This document shows positions 46,338-57,562 of a DNA stretch of 64,000 nt, in pieces. Position numbers and translations under genes: made by a program. The notes beneath the pieces are model-generated. The model was not told the origin of the DNA. It did not search any database and saw only the letters and a program-made list of their open reading frames with translations. The DNA is from Teratosphaeria epicoccoides (lineage: Eukaryota; Ascomycota; Dothideomycetes; Mycosphaerellales; Teratosphaeriaceae): positions 1 through 64,000 of the forward strand of contig JADDMT010000019.1 of assembly GCA_021401465.1 (NCBI GenBank), in the 5' to 3' direction. Every line of letters starts with the position of its first letter. The stretch's first letter is position 1.

Positions 46338-47518
46338 CTACCCTTTCTATAGAGCCTTCGCTACCTATCGTTCTAGCGCATGTCTCTCTGTGCGCGACAA
46401 TTGCCGTTTGACTTGATTAAGAGATATCGTAACTATGGGCTTGATGAGGAGAGTGTATAAGAGCTCGACCTAGAAACCCCTCTACCTAGGAGTAGTACTA
46501 CCGATCTTGCTATTAAGCTATTCACGCTACGCTATGTCGACTTTGACCTCTAACGCCGCGGTTAGATGGCTGACACGGGTTCTTGCTCGCTCGACGAATA
46601 AGCCGTAGAGAGTAGTTAACTAATCTGTCGGGTAGTAGGTCAGAAAGTCTGCGTAGAGGGACACCTTACTTGCTACATTAGGCTTAGCGAAGAAAGCAAG
46701 CATAGATCTCCGCGCCCTCGCTAATTCGTCCTAGCTAGCGATCATGGTATACTACGTGATTAGACAGTCAAAGCTAGGACTTAGTAGGGCGGGGTGCTAA
46801 ACATTCTGAATGCGTAATAGCAACAAGGCCTAGTCTCTTATAGTGTACTCTCGATAGGCCATGGAAGTAGCCTCGCTTAGTCGGTGTAAGAGTAGCTGCT
46901 AGCTAGGAGCAGGCTCCTTCTAATCCAAGATCAGCTAGCTGTTGTTACTAACTAGCTCGCGCAGCTAGCGGATTAGCCCTAAATAGACCTGTAGCTCGAA
47001 CATCTCTAGCACGCCCTTTGCAAATACTATCTAAAAGCCATTAGGGCATCTAGCAGCCTGCTTGATGCTAGCTGTAGGGGTGCGACCGAGCCTCGCCTAG
47101 ATGAAGCGCTACAAGTCCACGCTTCCCTAGTAGTCCCGCATGGTACTAAAGATTAGTTAGTAATAGTATTACCTCTAAGGCCTAGCTATAACATATACTA
47201 CTAGCTCTTATCTAGCATCTTAGCATAGAAGTCTAGGAAGTATACACTATCTGGCGTAGCTAGCTTTGCACTCGCTAGGAGCCTAATCAGGCTACCGCCG
47301 CATGCGACGTCGAGTACCTTGTGCCTAGCTCGATGCTCTACCTAAGGGGCGTAGTTAACGAGATCCTCGTAGGCATCGAAGTACGGATATGCCTTCTGTA
47401 GCGCGACGGCGGCTTCTAATGCGTAGACAGTATCGCGGACGTAGTCGGCCGCGAACTTAGCGTGCTTAGAACCTACACTAATCGCTAGCTCTAGGTCTAG
47501 GGTCGGATTCGTCGACAT
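46338..47518 (-). pseudogene. P2 SAM-dependent methyltransferase
   Basis: Same 1181-nt span as in P1, ATG 47518 to the TAG at 46338, with the same 53-bp intron position. Motif I and the LILDQKEP region can be followed. The absence of indels relative to P1 shows the two copies diverged by base changes only. Confidence 0.73.
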
Positions 47519-48367
47519 AGTAGGTTTGGATTCTACTAGCGCGTTAGTTTATAGTCTCGTTATACGAGCATATAATGCTTACATGCCATAGTGTTATTAG
47601 TGTGCTAGTATCTGTATAGATGCTAAAGAAGAAGCCGAGTACTAGATGAGGTAGTTGTTTAAAAGAAAGAAGTTTAGAGTACTAAGCTTCTTTTGTATTT
47701 TAGCAGCTGTAGGTTATATGCTCTGCATGGTTGCTAACCGCATACGTTACATCGTCACATCATTAGCTTCTGCATGAAAAATGACTAGAAATAGAAGGCA
47801 CATGACGCTACTACCTGAAAAATGGTTAGAAACAGAAGGCACGCGACGCTGTCACAGATTCGGTTAAATATCACACACTGCTGCCTAGGCACATGACTAA
47901 ATGAAGAAGGCACGATATCAGGCGATTCTGCCTTAAAAGGTAGTAAAAAATGATCCTTATAGTTGCGACCTACGGACCTTATCTACTACTATACAGAGGC
48001 ATTAGGAATGGTAGCAACCGCGACATAGTCACACTGACGCTAGCTCGACAGCAGCATGTGCACTCGGCAGACACAGCTACATAGGATAGATGTCGCCATG
48101 TTTGCTGCTTCTTTGTTAAGAGCGATAACTACCTACATGTAGCACATAGTGGCACGTAGCAGCTAACTGATCTAGACGGCAGTTACGAGGGCCTCATGTG
48201 CGCTAGCTAGGCAGTAGCACGTGCACTCGGTAGCAAGAGATATCTATATCTACTACTACTCTTCTACTTTAACTCTTTACTGATTATATTAACTAACTTC
48301 GAAGACTTGCCCGATACATACAAGTAGTAGTAACATCAATTAACCCTCTATCTTACTATTCAAGATA
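47519..48367. other. Divergent gap upstream of the P2 methyltransferase
   Basis: Counterpart of 16181-17029, including the 41-bp two-unit repeat at about 47774-47856. No coding frame seen. Confidence 0.5.
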
Positions 48368-48931
48368 ATAGCTAGCATAGTCGCTTAATGCGCTAATTGT
48401 GGCATCGACAGCCCGCTTAAGATAGGTTTACTTGTTTCTTAGCTCCTATGAGACTAGCATGCTAGTAAGAGCTGTAGTCCCTGCTAATTTGATACGGCAA
48501 TAGTAGGTAGATATGATTCGACAGTAGCATATTTTGGTCGTAGTAGCTGCTTAGCTACTACTAACATTACAGGTAGGTATGTATGTATTTACTAGAATTC
48601 AGATGACATTAATACGGACCTCTGCAGTTTCGTATACTCTAAGCAGTTCGTACTCTACATGACTGTTATAGCTGCTTAGCTGCCTCGACTTCGGTTTCTA
48701 GCAGTCAAGAAGTATAAGGGAATGTTAGAGAGCGTAGAGGTCGAAGACAAGATCGTCGAATAGGTTGCGGACTAGATGCGCCTCTAAGCGTATGAGGAAA
48801 GGCATAGGAGGATGTAGGCAACTTACAAGCTATAGCCGTCGACTATAGAAGGCTTTAGAGACTGCCTATAGCGCAGAGACGGCAGCGTAGTAGCTAGTAT
48901 AGTAAATGAGCTGTGTAAGGGGGCAGTCTGA
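48368..48931 (+). pseudogene. P2 MYND gene, internally deleted
   Basis: Start codon is ATA (ATG in P1). After about 18 codons an ~850-bp deletion (P1 17085-17937) removes most of the zinc finger and the middle of the protein; the joint shares ATG on both sides in P1, a 3-bp microhomology. The C-terminal part is kept and ends at the same TGA. Confidence 0.65.
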
Positions 48932-49093
48932 AGACAAGTTTCATTCTAACTACTGCATATCGCTAATACTTGGTAGCAATGCCTGTCGCTAGATTGCATG
49001 GCTAGGAGTAGGGCTAAGTAGACGTACACATTAGAGGAGCGTACAAGTATAGGTAAGTAGCGATTAAGTAGAAAGCCGTTAAATAAGCACGCC

Positions 49094-49258
49094 TGTTACA
49101 GGTAAACAGCGTATACACAGGGGTTCATGTAGTATTCAACAAGTACGATGGGGAGAGAAGGACTATCTGCTAGCTGTCTAGTCCTTTATAGCCGGCCTCG
49201 TCAGGGGTCGCACAGGCCCTAGCCTGTGCTAAGACTTAGGGCCTCGCCCTTCACATTA
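49094..49258 (-). repeat. C2 3' LTR
   Basis: Starts TGTTACAGGT (TGTCACGGGT in C1) and ends CTTCACA. Right end placed by alignment with C1. Confidence 0.88.
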
Positions 49259-49737
49259 CCTCTCCCCCCTCCCCCCTATCTTGTTCATAGCAAGGAATCC
49301 GTCAGTTTCCTTCTAGCACATAAATTCCGGATTGCGGCCAGGCTGACACGGCTTCCTAACTTCACTTCTCTTGTCTAAGTCTACTCTACCTGTCCAAGTC
49401 TACTTCACCTCACACTTCTTACGCTCCCTGTTCTCCTGTGCCTACAGCCTAGCCTCTAGCTAGTCTTGCCAGGTTCCTAGACTCTACTTCGCTTATTCAA
49501 GTCCACTTCACTTTCTACCTCTCTTTACTTCACTTCTATTCATTACTATCCAAGCCATTATAGGGGCGCTCCTAGGCCCGTGCTAGTGCGTCCCTTGCCG
49601 TATAAAAAGCGCCCTTCGCTATTGCTCTTGCTTCCTTTCTCTTACATGCTTACCTTAAACCGTAAGCCCCCCCCCCTCTCTTTCTCCTACCTTCTAGCCT
49701 TTTCTCCGGGATTCCGGGCGATACTAACTAGAACTAG

Positions 49738-50540
49738 ATGGCCCCTACTATCTACTACGTCGACTGCGCCCTCTAGGGCGTAGATTGCGTCCCCTAATCA
49801 GTATGTTTAGGAGTCCTCGTCGTTATGCCTAGCTTTAGCTAATGAATCTGTCTAGTCTACCCGAGCCTGCGCCTACTAGCGCTGCGCTAGCAAGCGCCTA
49901 AACTGCAAAGCCCTATACGCGTTACTTAGTGTCTACGCAAAATGCTCCGCTAACTCGGCTAGCCCTGCCCTTGCCTACGTCTCCTACGCCTCCTAGACCT
50001 GTTCCTAGGACGCTAACAGGTATGACCCGTTCCCTAGGAGGTTTTACATGGCTAACATTACGGTAGCGCCGCCGCGTACAACGACCTAGCAAAGGTCCTC
50101 AAGGCCTGGCGGGCCTTAGGGCCTTTGCAGTTAGCGGGTCTGCTGTCCGGGTATGTTCTATTAGTGTCCTCCATGATTCTGCCGCTAACCTCGAGTAGCG
50201 TCGTGGCCTAGGAGGTCATAGGAACCGTAGGTGCTACTATCGCCTAGTAGGGCCTCCTGTAAGTTCGTCCTATACTCTGTGTGTTTCTACGCGCTAATAG
50301 TTCGGAAGGTCTAGGGGCGTTCTACTAGCGCTTACCCTAGGTAGGCGGCAGGAGAACGTTGCTAGTAAGGGCGAGAGCCCTCGTCGCTGTCAGTCTGGCG
50401 CTGCTGCCTAGGGCTCCGACTAAGAGGCTAGGGACTCTGACAGCAGCCTAGTCGGCAGGTCTAGGGGGTCTAGCGAGGGCCCTTCGGGCGACAGGGAGGC
50501 TAGCCCTGCTAGCGGGGCCCCTAGTAACAATCCCGCCTGA
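49738..50540 (+). pseudogene. Chromo-C antisense gene (copy C2), three exons
   Basis: Same 803-nt span as C1, with ATG intact at 49738 and TGA at 50538-50540. Introns at 49801-49855 and 50151-50211 match C1 in length, donor and branch sites; in the second, CGTCGTGG here against CGTCGTAG in C1 shows that only the distal CCTAG is a plausible shared acceptor. The spliced frame is 228 codons. Cys clusters as in C1. Two copies of equal length support a real gene. Confidence 0.68.
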
Positions 50541-50655
50541 TTGTCGCTAGGGTCCTCCATCCTCGGCGCGGGGGCCCGCGGCTAGAGAGGGGGGGGGGTT
50601 TTCTTCTTTTCTTTCTTTTGTTGTATAAATAGCTACCTAATGTCAATTTTCTCCT

Positions 50656-53600
50656 CTAACTTTTGTCCTTTCCTAAACGCCTGCACTCCTCGTTACAAAT
50701 GCTAGACTCCCTTTGCTAGGTCCTACATCTCGTTTCCTTTTTCTTCTTGTCCTACCTCTCTCTAGGGCCGTCGTTGTTCTCCGCGCTTCCCTAAGCCCGC
50801 TCGAAGCAGTCTATTACTTCAGTGTCTATTAGGTTTTCTAGGGGCTCCTATGTAGGTTTATAGTACCCTGACTATTTTACTAGGACCTCGTGTCCTCTTC
50901 CCCTTCTCTTGTCCCTCGCGCAGAGTATCTCTTCTACTAACTACTCTTCGTGCGACTTAAACAGAAGGGGGTCCGGCTGTTCGTCGTCGTTCTCCTGCCT
51001 AGGCATAGGGTCCTTACCCGCTAGTCTTAGCAGGTTAGTATAGAACACTAGGTATATGTTGTTTAGGAGCCTAGTTAAGCGGATAGAGACTAGTAATAAC
51101 ACTTCGGCTACTATGTACTTCGCATGCTTAGCGTCTAAGCTTTTCTTAGGTCTCTCTGTAGTGTAGTTCCGTAGATCTAGCTAGACCTTGTCACCGACTT
51201 TATAAATTAGGGCGGGGTTCTAGCGTTTATTAGCGGACTCCTCCTATTCCTACGCGGAAGCTACCATTGTTGCTTGGCAGATTCCTGTTATGTCCTGAAT
51301 CTTTCCTACAAACGTCTTTGCCCTCTCGGCTGCCTTTAACAGGCTAGGCCCTACGGGGTCCTCGGTTAAAGGTATAGGGCCCTATGCTTTGTAGCTATAG
51401 GTAGCGAAGAAGAGGCTCATGCTAATTCCTGAATAATACCTCCTGTTTAGCGCTAGTTAAGCCACGGGGAGCTATCGCTTCTAGTCGGATTGCTTATAGT
51501 TAATATAGTTCCGGAGGTACGCTTGTACTTCTTAGTTTAGGCGTTTAGGGCCTCTGTCTGTTTGTAGGTAGTACGCGGAGCTTAACTACTAGGACACGCC
51601 TATTCCTTTACAGAAGGTCATCTAGAAGGTGCTAGTCTAGTTAGTGCCCCGGTCGCTCATAATAGCCGTCGGCATTCTATGGTACTAGGCCTAGCAATCC
51701 ATGAACTTCTCTGCGTACTCCTCTGCTTTCATGCTAGGCATTGCCTGCAAAACTACGTACTTGCATAGGCGATCCTTAATAACCTATAGGTATTGACATC
51801 CCTCAGAATCAGGCAAGTCTGTCATGAAGTCCATGGAGATCTCCTAGAAGAATCTGTCAGGAACTAGTAATAGCTTTAGTAGTCTGTGCTTGTACTCTCT
51901 CTATACTTTGTTGCGACCGTAGTAGTCGTAGTTCCTCAGGAACCGCCGGACATGCTTAGACAGTAACGGCTAGTAGAAGTCGCGCCCTAGGATCATCGTC
52001 GTAGCGTCCTGTCCTAGGTGCCTGTATACCGTAGTGTCGTGCACAGACTAAATAAGCTTCGTCCTAAGCATGTCGTTACTTTCGTCGTTAGAGTCCGAGG
52101 TCTCGCCCCTAGGCTGACTGTCGTTTGCTCCTAGGACCTATAGTTTGTCGTAGTATCGCAGGAAGCCCCTCTTGTCGATCTTGTAGTCCCCTGCTTGTAG
52201 TTTCAGCCTCGCTCTAGCTAGTAGCGCCTAGGAGCCGCTCTTTACTACTTTTAACACTGTCGAGTACAGCTCGTCTTTCTCTACTATGGCTGCCTATAGG
52301 TCATTAAGGGTGCTGTCCTAGAATGGCCCTATAGGCTCCTAGTTAGAGGTTGCGGAGTTAGCGAATTGCTGTTTATTCTCTATAGTAGTAGGTAACAGGC
52401 CGATCGGGGTAATCGGTATGACGTCCCTGCTCTTATCCATGGGGTCTGGCTAACTCTCCACGACTTCTAGGTCCAAAAACCTCCTAAACCGTGATTCCTT
52501 ATCTTCTGCCCCTAGTGTGTCCTGTTCTCGTCTTAACAGCGCGTCTAGGACTACTCCTTTAGCGCCTAGGCAATATACCAGGGAAAACTAGAATTACGCG
52601 AGGGTTTCGTACTACTGTATCTGCCGCTCGGACAGCTGTCGCTTGACTATAAAGTACTCTAGGTTTTTGTAGTCCGTGAGAATAGTGAAGGGCCTACACG
52701 ACTTCAGCTCAGGGCCCTAGAACTTCAGACTAGATATCACGGCTAGCATCTCTTTGTCATGGATGTCGTAATTAATCTCCGCCTTGTTAAGTTTCTGCGA
52801 GAAGAAGCCTACTAGTCTCCGGACTCTGTTGTTTTCTTGCGGGAGAGCCGCCCCTAACGCAAACCCGCTGCAGTTAGTCTCTAAAAAGGTCGGCAGCTCC
52901 GGGTTCTATTAAGAAAGGACTAGCGCTAAACAGAACTTCGCTTTTAGCGTTCTAAACGCGGACTCCTCGAGTTCCCCCTAGGAGAACGGTCTGCCCTTCC
53001 CTGTAAGCGCCGTCAAGGGCCTGGCTATCTTCGAGTAGTTCGGGATAAACATCCTGTAGTAGTTAGCGAAGCCGAGGAATCTACGGACTTCCTTTTATGT
53101 TTTTAGTCGCCTCTAGTTACGCACGGCCTCTACCTTTTCTGGCTCGGTCCCTACGCCTTTTCTGTTAGTGTGTATTATGAACCCTAGGTACTTGATATCC
53201 TTTTTAGCGAACTCGCTCTTCCTGGGGTCAAGGTAGAGGCCCCTGTCCTAGAGCTTCTAGAGTACTCGCGTTACTTTAGCGAAATAGTCTTCTCGCGAAC
53301 CGCCGCTATATATGATGACGTCGTCTATGTACGCGGAGGCGCAGTCGTCTAATTCCTCGCGTAGTAGTATGTTAATATATCGTTAGAACGTTGCCAGAGC
53401 CCTGGATAAACCGAACGGACACACTAGCTATTCAAATGAACCGAACCTCGTACGAAAGGCTGTCTTGTACTCATGGCCTTTTGCCATACAGATTTAGTAG
53501 AAGGCTGACACTACATCTACCTTAGTAAGCTACTAGGCGCCCGTGAGGTTCCTCAAGGTCTCTAGTATTAACAGGAGGGGGTACCTATCTTGCTTTGTGA

Positions 53601-55694
53601 TCGCGTTAAGGGCGCGGTAATCGCAGCAGAACTAGAGCCCTCCCCCTAGCTTCCGGACAAAGAGCATGGGAGCCGCAGCCTCTAAGTTAGTAGGCCGAAT
53701 GAATCCCTTCCCTAACAGTTCGTCTAAGGACTTCCTTAAAACTAGTAGTTCCTCCCTCGACATGCTGTATAGGGGTCCCTATAGCAGAGCTAGCTAGGAT
53801 CTGTCTAGTCCTTCGCGGAGTTTGATGCGGTAGTCGATGCCAGGGCAGTATGGCGCTAATTTTTCCGCTTCCTAGCGGCAGAACAGCGGAGCCATGTGCT
53901 GAAGCTCCGGAGGTAGCGCCTTCCTCAACTCGTCTAGCGTCGGATATTCCTTTGCCTTTAAGGCCTCCGCGACATCCGCTGTTACGGTCGCGCATACCCG
54001 GGTAAAGTTCCTGCGGTCCTCGTATTCTTAGTAGTTCTGTCCTTCGTTTATCTACTGTCCCGCTCTTCCATGCTAATACTAACGCCTTTCTGGCGCGGTC
54101 CGCACTTTATTGTGAGCCTTCTAGGGGTTCCCTAGTATTAGGGGGAAGGCTAGATCCTTTACTACGTATGCGTATACTAGTTGCTAGAACCCCTCGATTT
54201 CTATCCGGAAGGTAACTACTCCTTCTACCGCGGAGTCTCGTATCGACGCTGTTACGCCCCTCGCTATGCATGACTCTTTGCTTATTAAGCTTAAGCCGAG
54301 ACCTTTTGCTAGGTCTCCGTTAATTGCAGCGTAGCATTAGTACCCTTTATCGATAAGAGCTAATGTCCTGGTATTATTTGCTAGGACTACATTAGTATAG
54401 ATTAGGTTCCTGTCTATAGATCCCTTAACTCTCTCCTATCCTTCTGCTAATGTCTCCATTACTCCTGCTTCCTGACTCTAAGCAGGAGTTAATCTTTTCC
54501 CGAGTTGTTCCTCCTAGGTTCCTCTGCTATTCTATCGTCCTCTAGCAATAGCGACACTCTAGTCGTATTAATCCGGGCTAGGGGTGTAGCCAAGGCGTAG
54601 GGACACCCCTTAACTTAGTGTCCGGATGCTCTGTAGTAGTAGCACAGGTTATTCTCCTGGCGTTTCTCTCTCTCTGTAGTGTCTACCTATTTGGCGCGTC
54701 GTTTCCCCCCGTTGTTTTGTCGGGGTCCTTTGCTGTCATATCGGTCTCCTGCGGTACGAGTTAGTGCCATGACTGTATCCCTATCCGCGTCTATTTAGGA
54801 TCCGACTCTAGGGTTAGGCACCTACACGGCAGCTATAGGAATACCTTCAGAGTCCTTGTTCTTTTCTCTTAACTACCTCCTATAGGCCGCCTTGAACTAG
54901 TCGGTTGCCTCGGAGTTTGTCATGACCCTTTCGACCTCCTCCGCAAACGCGTAGTAGTCCCCCTTGTCTCTTACGTTCGCTATGTACATCCTTATAGGGT
55001 TCGAAAACGAATTCTTGAGGTATCTAATCTTCGTGTTATCTGTCTACTAGTCTCCTCCTGCTAACAGCAGGAGTTCGTCGAATTCTAGCTAGTGCTCGTG
55101 CCATGGCTAGCCTGCTGCGTGTCAGAGGTTCGTGAGCTGTTCTAGAGCTCTTGCTGTCTCGTTACTGTCCGCGAACATAGCCTCGAGTTACATGAGGAAA
55201 GCTTTAGGGTCCTTCGCTCTGTCCGGGCCTCCTTTCTCCCAGAAATGGCGCATCCGGGCGCGCTGGCGAGCAGGGAGGGTGTCGTAGATTGTGTTCTAGT
55301 AATAATCTACGCCTATCAGGGGTTTTACCCTAGAGCGCGCCCTAAACAAACTCCTAATATAGAGCAGGTAATCCCTAAACGATTTGGCTTTTCTGTCCTA
55401 CGTTAGTAGCCTCTATTCTCGGGGTCCTGTCAGTTCTACGACAGAGTTCGCACGCGTTACTACAGCTAGCGCGTCCGCGAGGGTCTTTAGTAGCTCCTCC
55501 GACAGGACGCCTAGGTTCTGTCGCTATCAGGACTCCGATTCATTTAACGCGGCCCTCGTAGCTGTTAGCTCGGCCATAATTTGCTGTTGCTAGGTGTGCA
55601 TTCCCTCGACGACACGGCGCATTTCTGCTAACGCTTCCTCGTTCGTAGATCCTTCGGACACTAGGGTTAATTAGCTAGGGGACGGCCTATCCAT
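50656..55694 (-). pseudogene. Chromo-C gag-pol (copy C2)
   Basis: Same span (5039 nt) as C1, ATG 55694 to the TAG at 50656-50658. RT box YIDD at about 53320-53331 (minus). The gag ATG to RT Tyr distance is again 2363 nt. Chromodomain near 50820-50890. RIP stops throughout. Confidence 0.9.
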
Positions 55695-55715
55695 AGTGAA
55701 ATTAATCGTACTTAA

Positions 55716-55877
55716 TGTCACGGGTAAACAGCGTATACACAGGGGTTCATGTAGTATTTAACAAGTACGATAGGGAGAGAAGGACTATCTGCTAGCTGTC
55801 CGGTCCTTTATAGCCGGCCTCGTCAGGGGTCGCATAGGCCCTAGCCTGTGCCAAGACTCAGGGCCTCGCCCTTCATA
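55716..55877 (-). repeat. C2 5' LTR
   Basis: 162 bp, TGTCACGGGT...CTTCATA (final CA changed to TA). The self-primer-like site ATCGTACTT lies next to it at 55705-55713. Confidence 0.9.
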
Positions 55878-56036
55878 ACGCCTACGAGTAGGCATAAGTA
55901 GGAAGGCTAACGAGCCTGTGAATCGAGTAGCTAGGAGTAGGGCCGAGTAGGCCGAGCTAGTAAGATACTGCTAGTATACTACTAGCACCTACTTAGCTAA
56001 CTTAGCTCTACTCGGTCTACTCTTCGTACTTCGTAC

Positions 56037-56062
56037 TACTTAGGGGTTAGGTTTTCGAGACG
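56037..56062 (-). repeat. P2 right terminal inverted repeat
   Basis: Ends GTTTTCGAGACG and is followed by the duplicated TA (56063-56064). Confidence 0.85.
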
Positions 56063-56064
56063 TA

Positions 56065-56365
56065 TACTCATGACTCATAGTACTTACATGACTATACTAT
56101 GACTTATAGCCCTTAGGACACTCATGATCCTGTAACTCATAGTACTCCTAACACTCATGACACTATCCCTCTCTTAGCCTAGCTTGTCCCTAAGCTACCT
56201 TATTAGTGCGGGGTTTCTCTTGTTATTTCCTTTGTGCTATAATGTCTTCTCTTTCTACTCTACTACCTTGTGTCATTCTAGACACTAACGCCCCTTTAAC
56301 GCAGAAACGTAAACGCCACGCGAATCGAATCTATCGTTAGGGCTAGGATAGCATGAAGTCCTATA
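56065..56365 (+). repeat. LTR-F copy 1, right part
   Basis: Continues LTR-F from 28234 after P2, ending GAAGTCCTATA. Contains short repeats of a TATGACTTATAG / CTCATGAC type. With the left part it makes about 678 bp. Confidence 0.75.
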
Positions 56366-57053
56366 TGTCATAAGGGTAGGTACTAATAGCAGGAAGGGGA
56401 TTAGGTGTTAGACTCGCAGAGCTGTAAAGAATATCGACAATAGCAGTTAACCTTGTAACTTCCTCTAAGCAAGAGAGGATTAACTTGAGAATTAAGCACG
56501 AAGCTCCTAACTACCTGTCCTGAAGCTATCCCTATATACTAGAGAGACAGAGCAGCTCTGTTAGATCTGTCGACAGACCTGACAGATCTATGTCTATAGA
56601 TCTGTAGACTAACCCTACAGATCTAAGGGTCTATTATCCTGTGATAGATCCCTTCTTCCTTATAGGCCTATAGATCTGTAGACTAATCCTATAGATCCGG
56701 GGATCTATCCTCACGTGACAGATCCTTTCTCCTATGACTATGTCTATGACTTATAGTACTCCTATGACTATACTATGACTTATAGCACTTAGGACCCTCA
56801 TGATCCTATAACCTATAGTACTCCTAACAGTACTCCTGACACTCATGACACTATCCCCCTCTTAGCCTAGCTCGTCCCTAAGCTACCTTATTAGTATGGG
56901 GTTTCTCTTGTCATTTCTTTTATGCTGTAATGTCTTCTCTTTCTACATTACTGCCTTGTGTCATTCTAGACACTAATGCCCCTTTAACGTAGAAACGCAA
57001 ACGCCGCGTAAATTAAATCTATTGTTAGGGCTAGGATAGCATGAAGTCCTACA
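56366..57053 (+). repeat. LTR-F copy 2
   Basis: 688 bp, TGTCATAAGGG...GAAGTCCTACA (TG...CA). It abuts copy 1 directly, with no spacer and no internal coding part between them. The flanks differ: CTAGA before copy 1, CTTAG after copy 2. The LTR label rests on length, TG...CA ends and lack of coding. Confidence 0.7.
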
Positions 57054-57562
57054 CTTAGTGTTAAGAGTTAAAGCTCGTTTGTCAGGTACATATTTCCTTA
57101 GGGAAATGTTCGTAATGTTACTTTAGTAACTGTCGGAGTTACAACGCGAAGGTAACAGAGGTCAAATAGAAGAAGTTAGGCGATTAGCGGAAAAGACTAA
57201 TTGCCGATCTCGATTATGCGAAGGTAGTCCTAGCTAAGGCTTCGCAGAAGATAATAGAGGCGCATGTAAAGGAGATGCGTCTTCGAAAACAGTTAGACGT
57301 AGTCGACTAGGAGGTCGAGGATAGTCGCGCTCTTAAGGAGCGTGAAATCAGCGAGGATAAGGCCGAGGAACAAGCTCTCTTGTAGGCTAGGTTTCTTCTT
57401 GACCTAGATCCTTCCGCGGGTCTCGCTCTTAGTCCTACGACATAGAGCGTAATAGAGGGTTTTGCTAAGGCCTCATATTAGGGTTTCCTGGATAGCGTGA
57501 TAGCCGAGCCGGTTGACAGCGTCTCGCAAGAGTCTAGTCGTAGCTTAGGATCTTCTTCCTAG
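57054..57562 (+). pseudogene. Chromo-B antisense gene remnant: Cys cluster plus coiled coil
   Basis: Plus-strand frame running into TAG 57560-57562, overlapping by 18 bp the convergent end of Chromo-B pol (stop at 57545-57547). It opens with a Cys-containing part (GKCSQCYFSNCRSYNA) near 57101-57148, followed by a long charged helical stretch (AKVVLAKASQKIIEAHVKEM, then LRKQLDVV) that looks like a coiled coil, and a Ser-rich end. Six or so TAG stops. The N-terminal end is lost at the LTR-F joint. I take it as the antisense gene of this family by its position; it could instead be an unrelated fragment. Confidence 0.55.

Larger units (their letters stand above)
49094..55877 (-). mobile_element. 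Chromo-C copy C2: complete chromovirus, minus strand
   Basis: LTRs at 49094-49258 and 55716-55877, flanked by a perfect 5-bp duplication ACGCC (49089-49093 and 55878-55882); P1 shows the empty site near 18620. It has the same internal structure as C1: gag-pol leftwards, convergent antisense gene near the 3' LTR. Confidence 0.95.
28235..56062 (+). mobile_element. P2: second copy of the P element, interrupted by A3 and C2
   Basis: P2 proper occupies 28235-36903, 45078-49093 and 55883-56062, with the same termini (CGTCTTGAAAAC...GTTTTCGAGACG) and gene order as P1. It sits in LTR-F with TA on both sides. Chromo-A copy A3 (TSD AAGGA) splits its transposase, and Chromo-C copy C2 (TSD ACGCC) splits its right arm. 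Compared with P1 it has a 10-bp deletion near the end of the transposase and an ~850-bp deletion in the MYND gene. It has also lost several start codons (ATG to ATA or GTG). Confidence 0.9.

Noticed and set aside
53687..53995. A 102-codon minus-strand frame as a separate gene
   Set aside because: It lies within Chromo-C gag-pol of C2 and its sequence (Gly/Arg/Ser mixture) is not the RT or protease frame, so it is a shadow frame.
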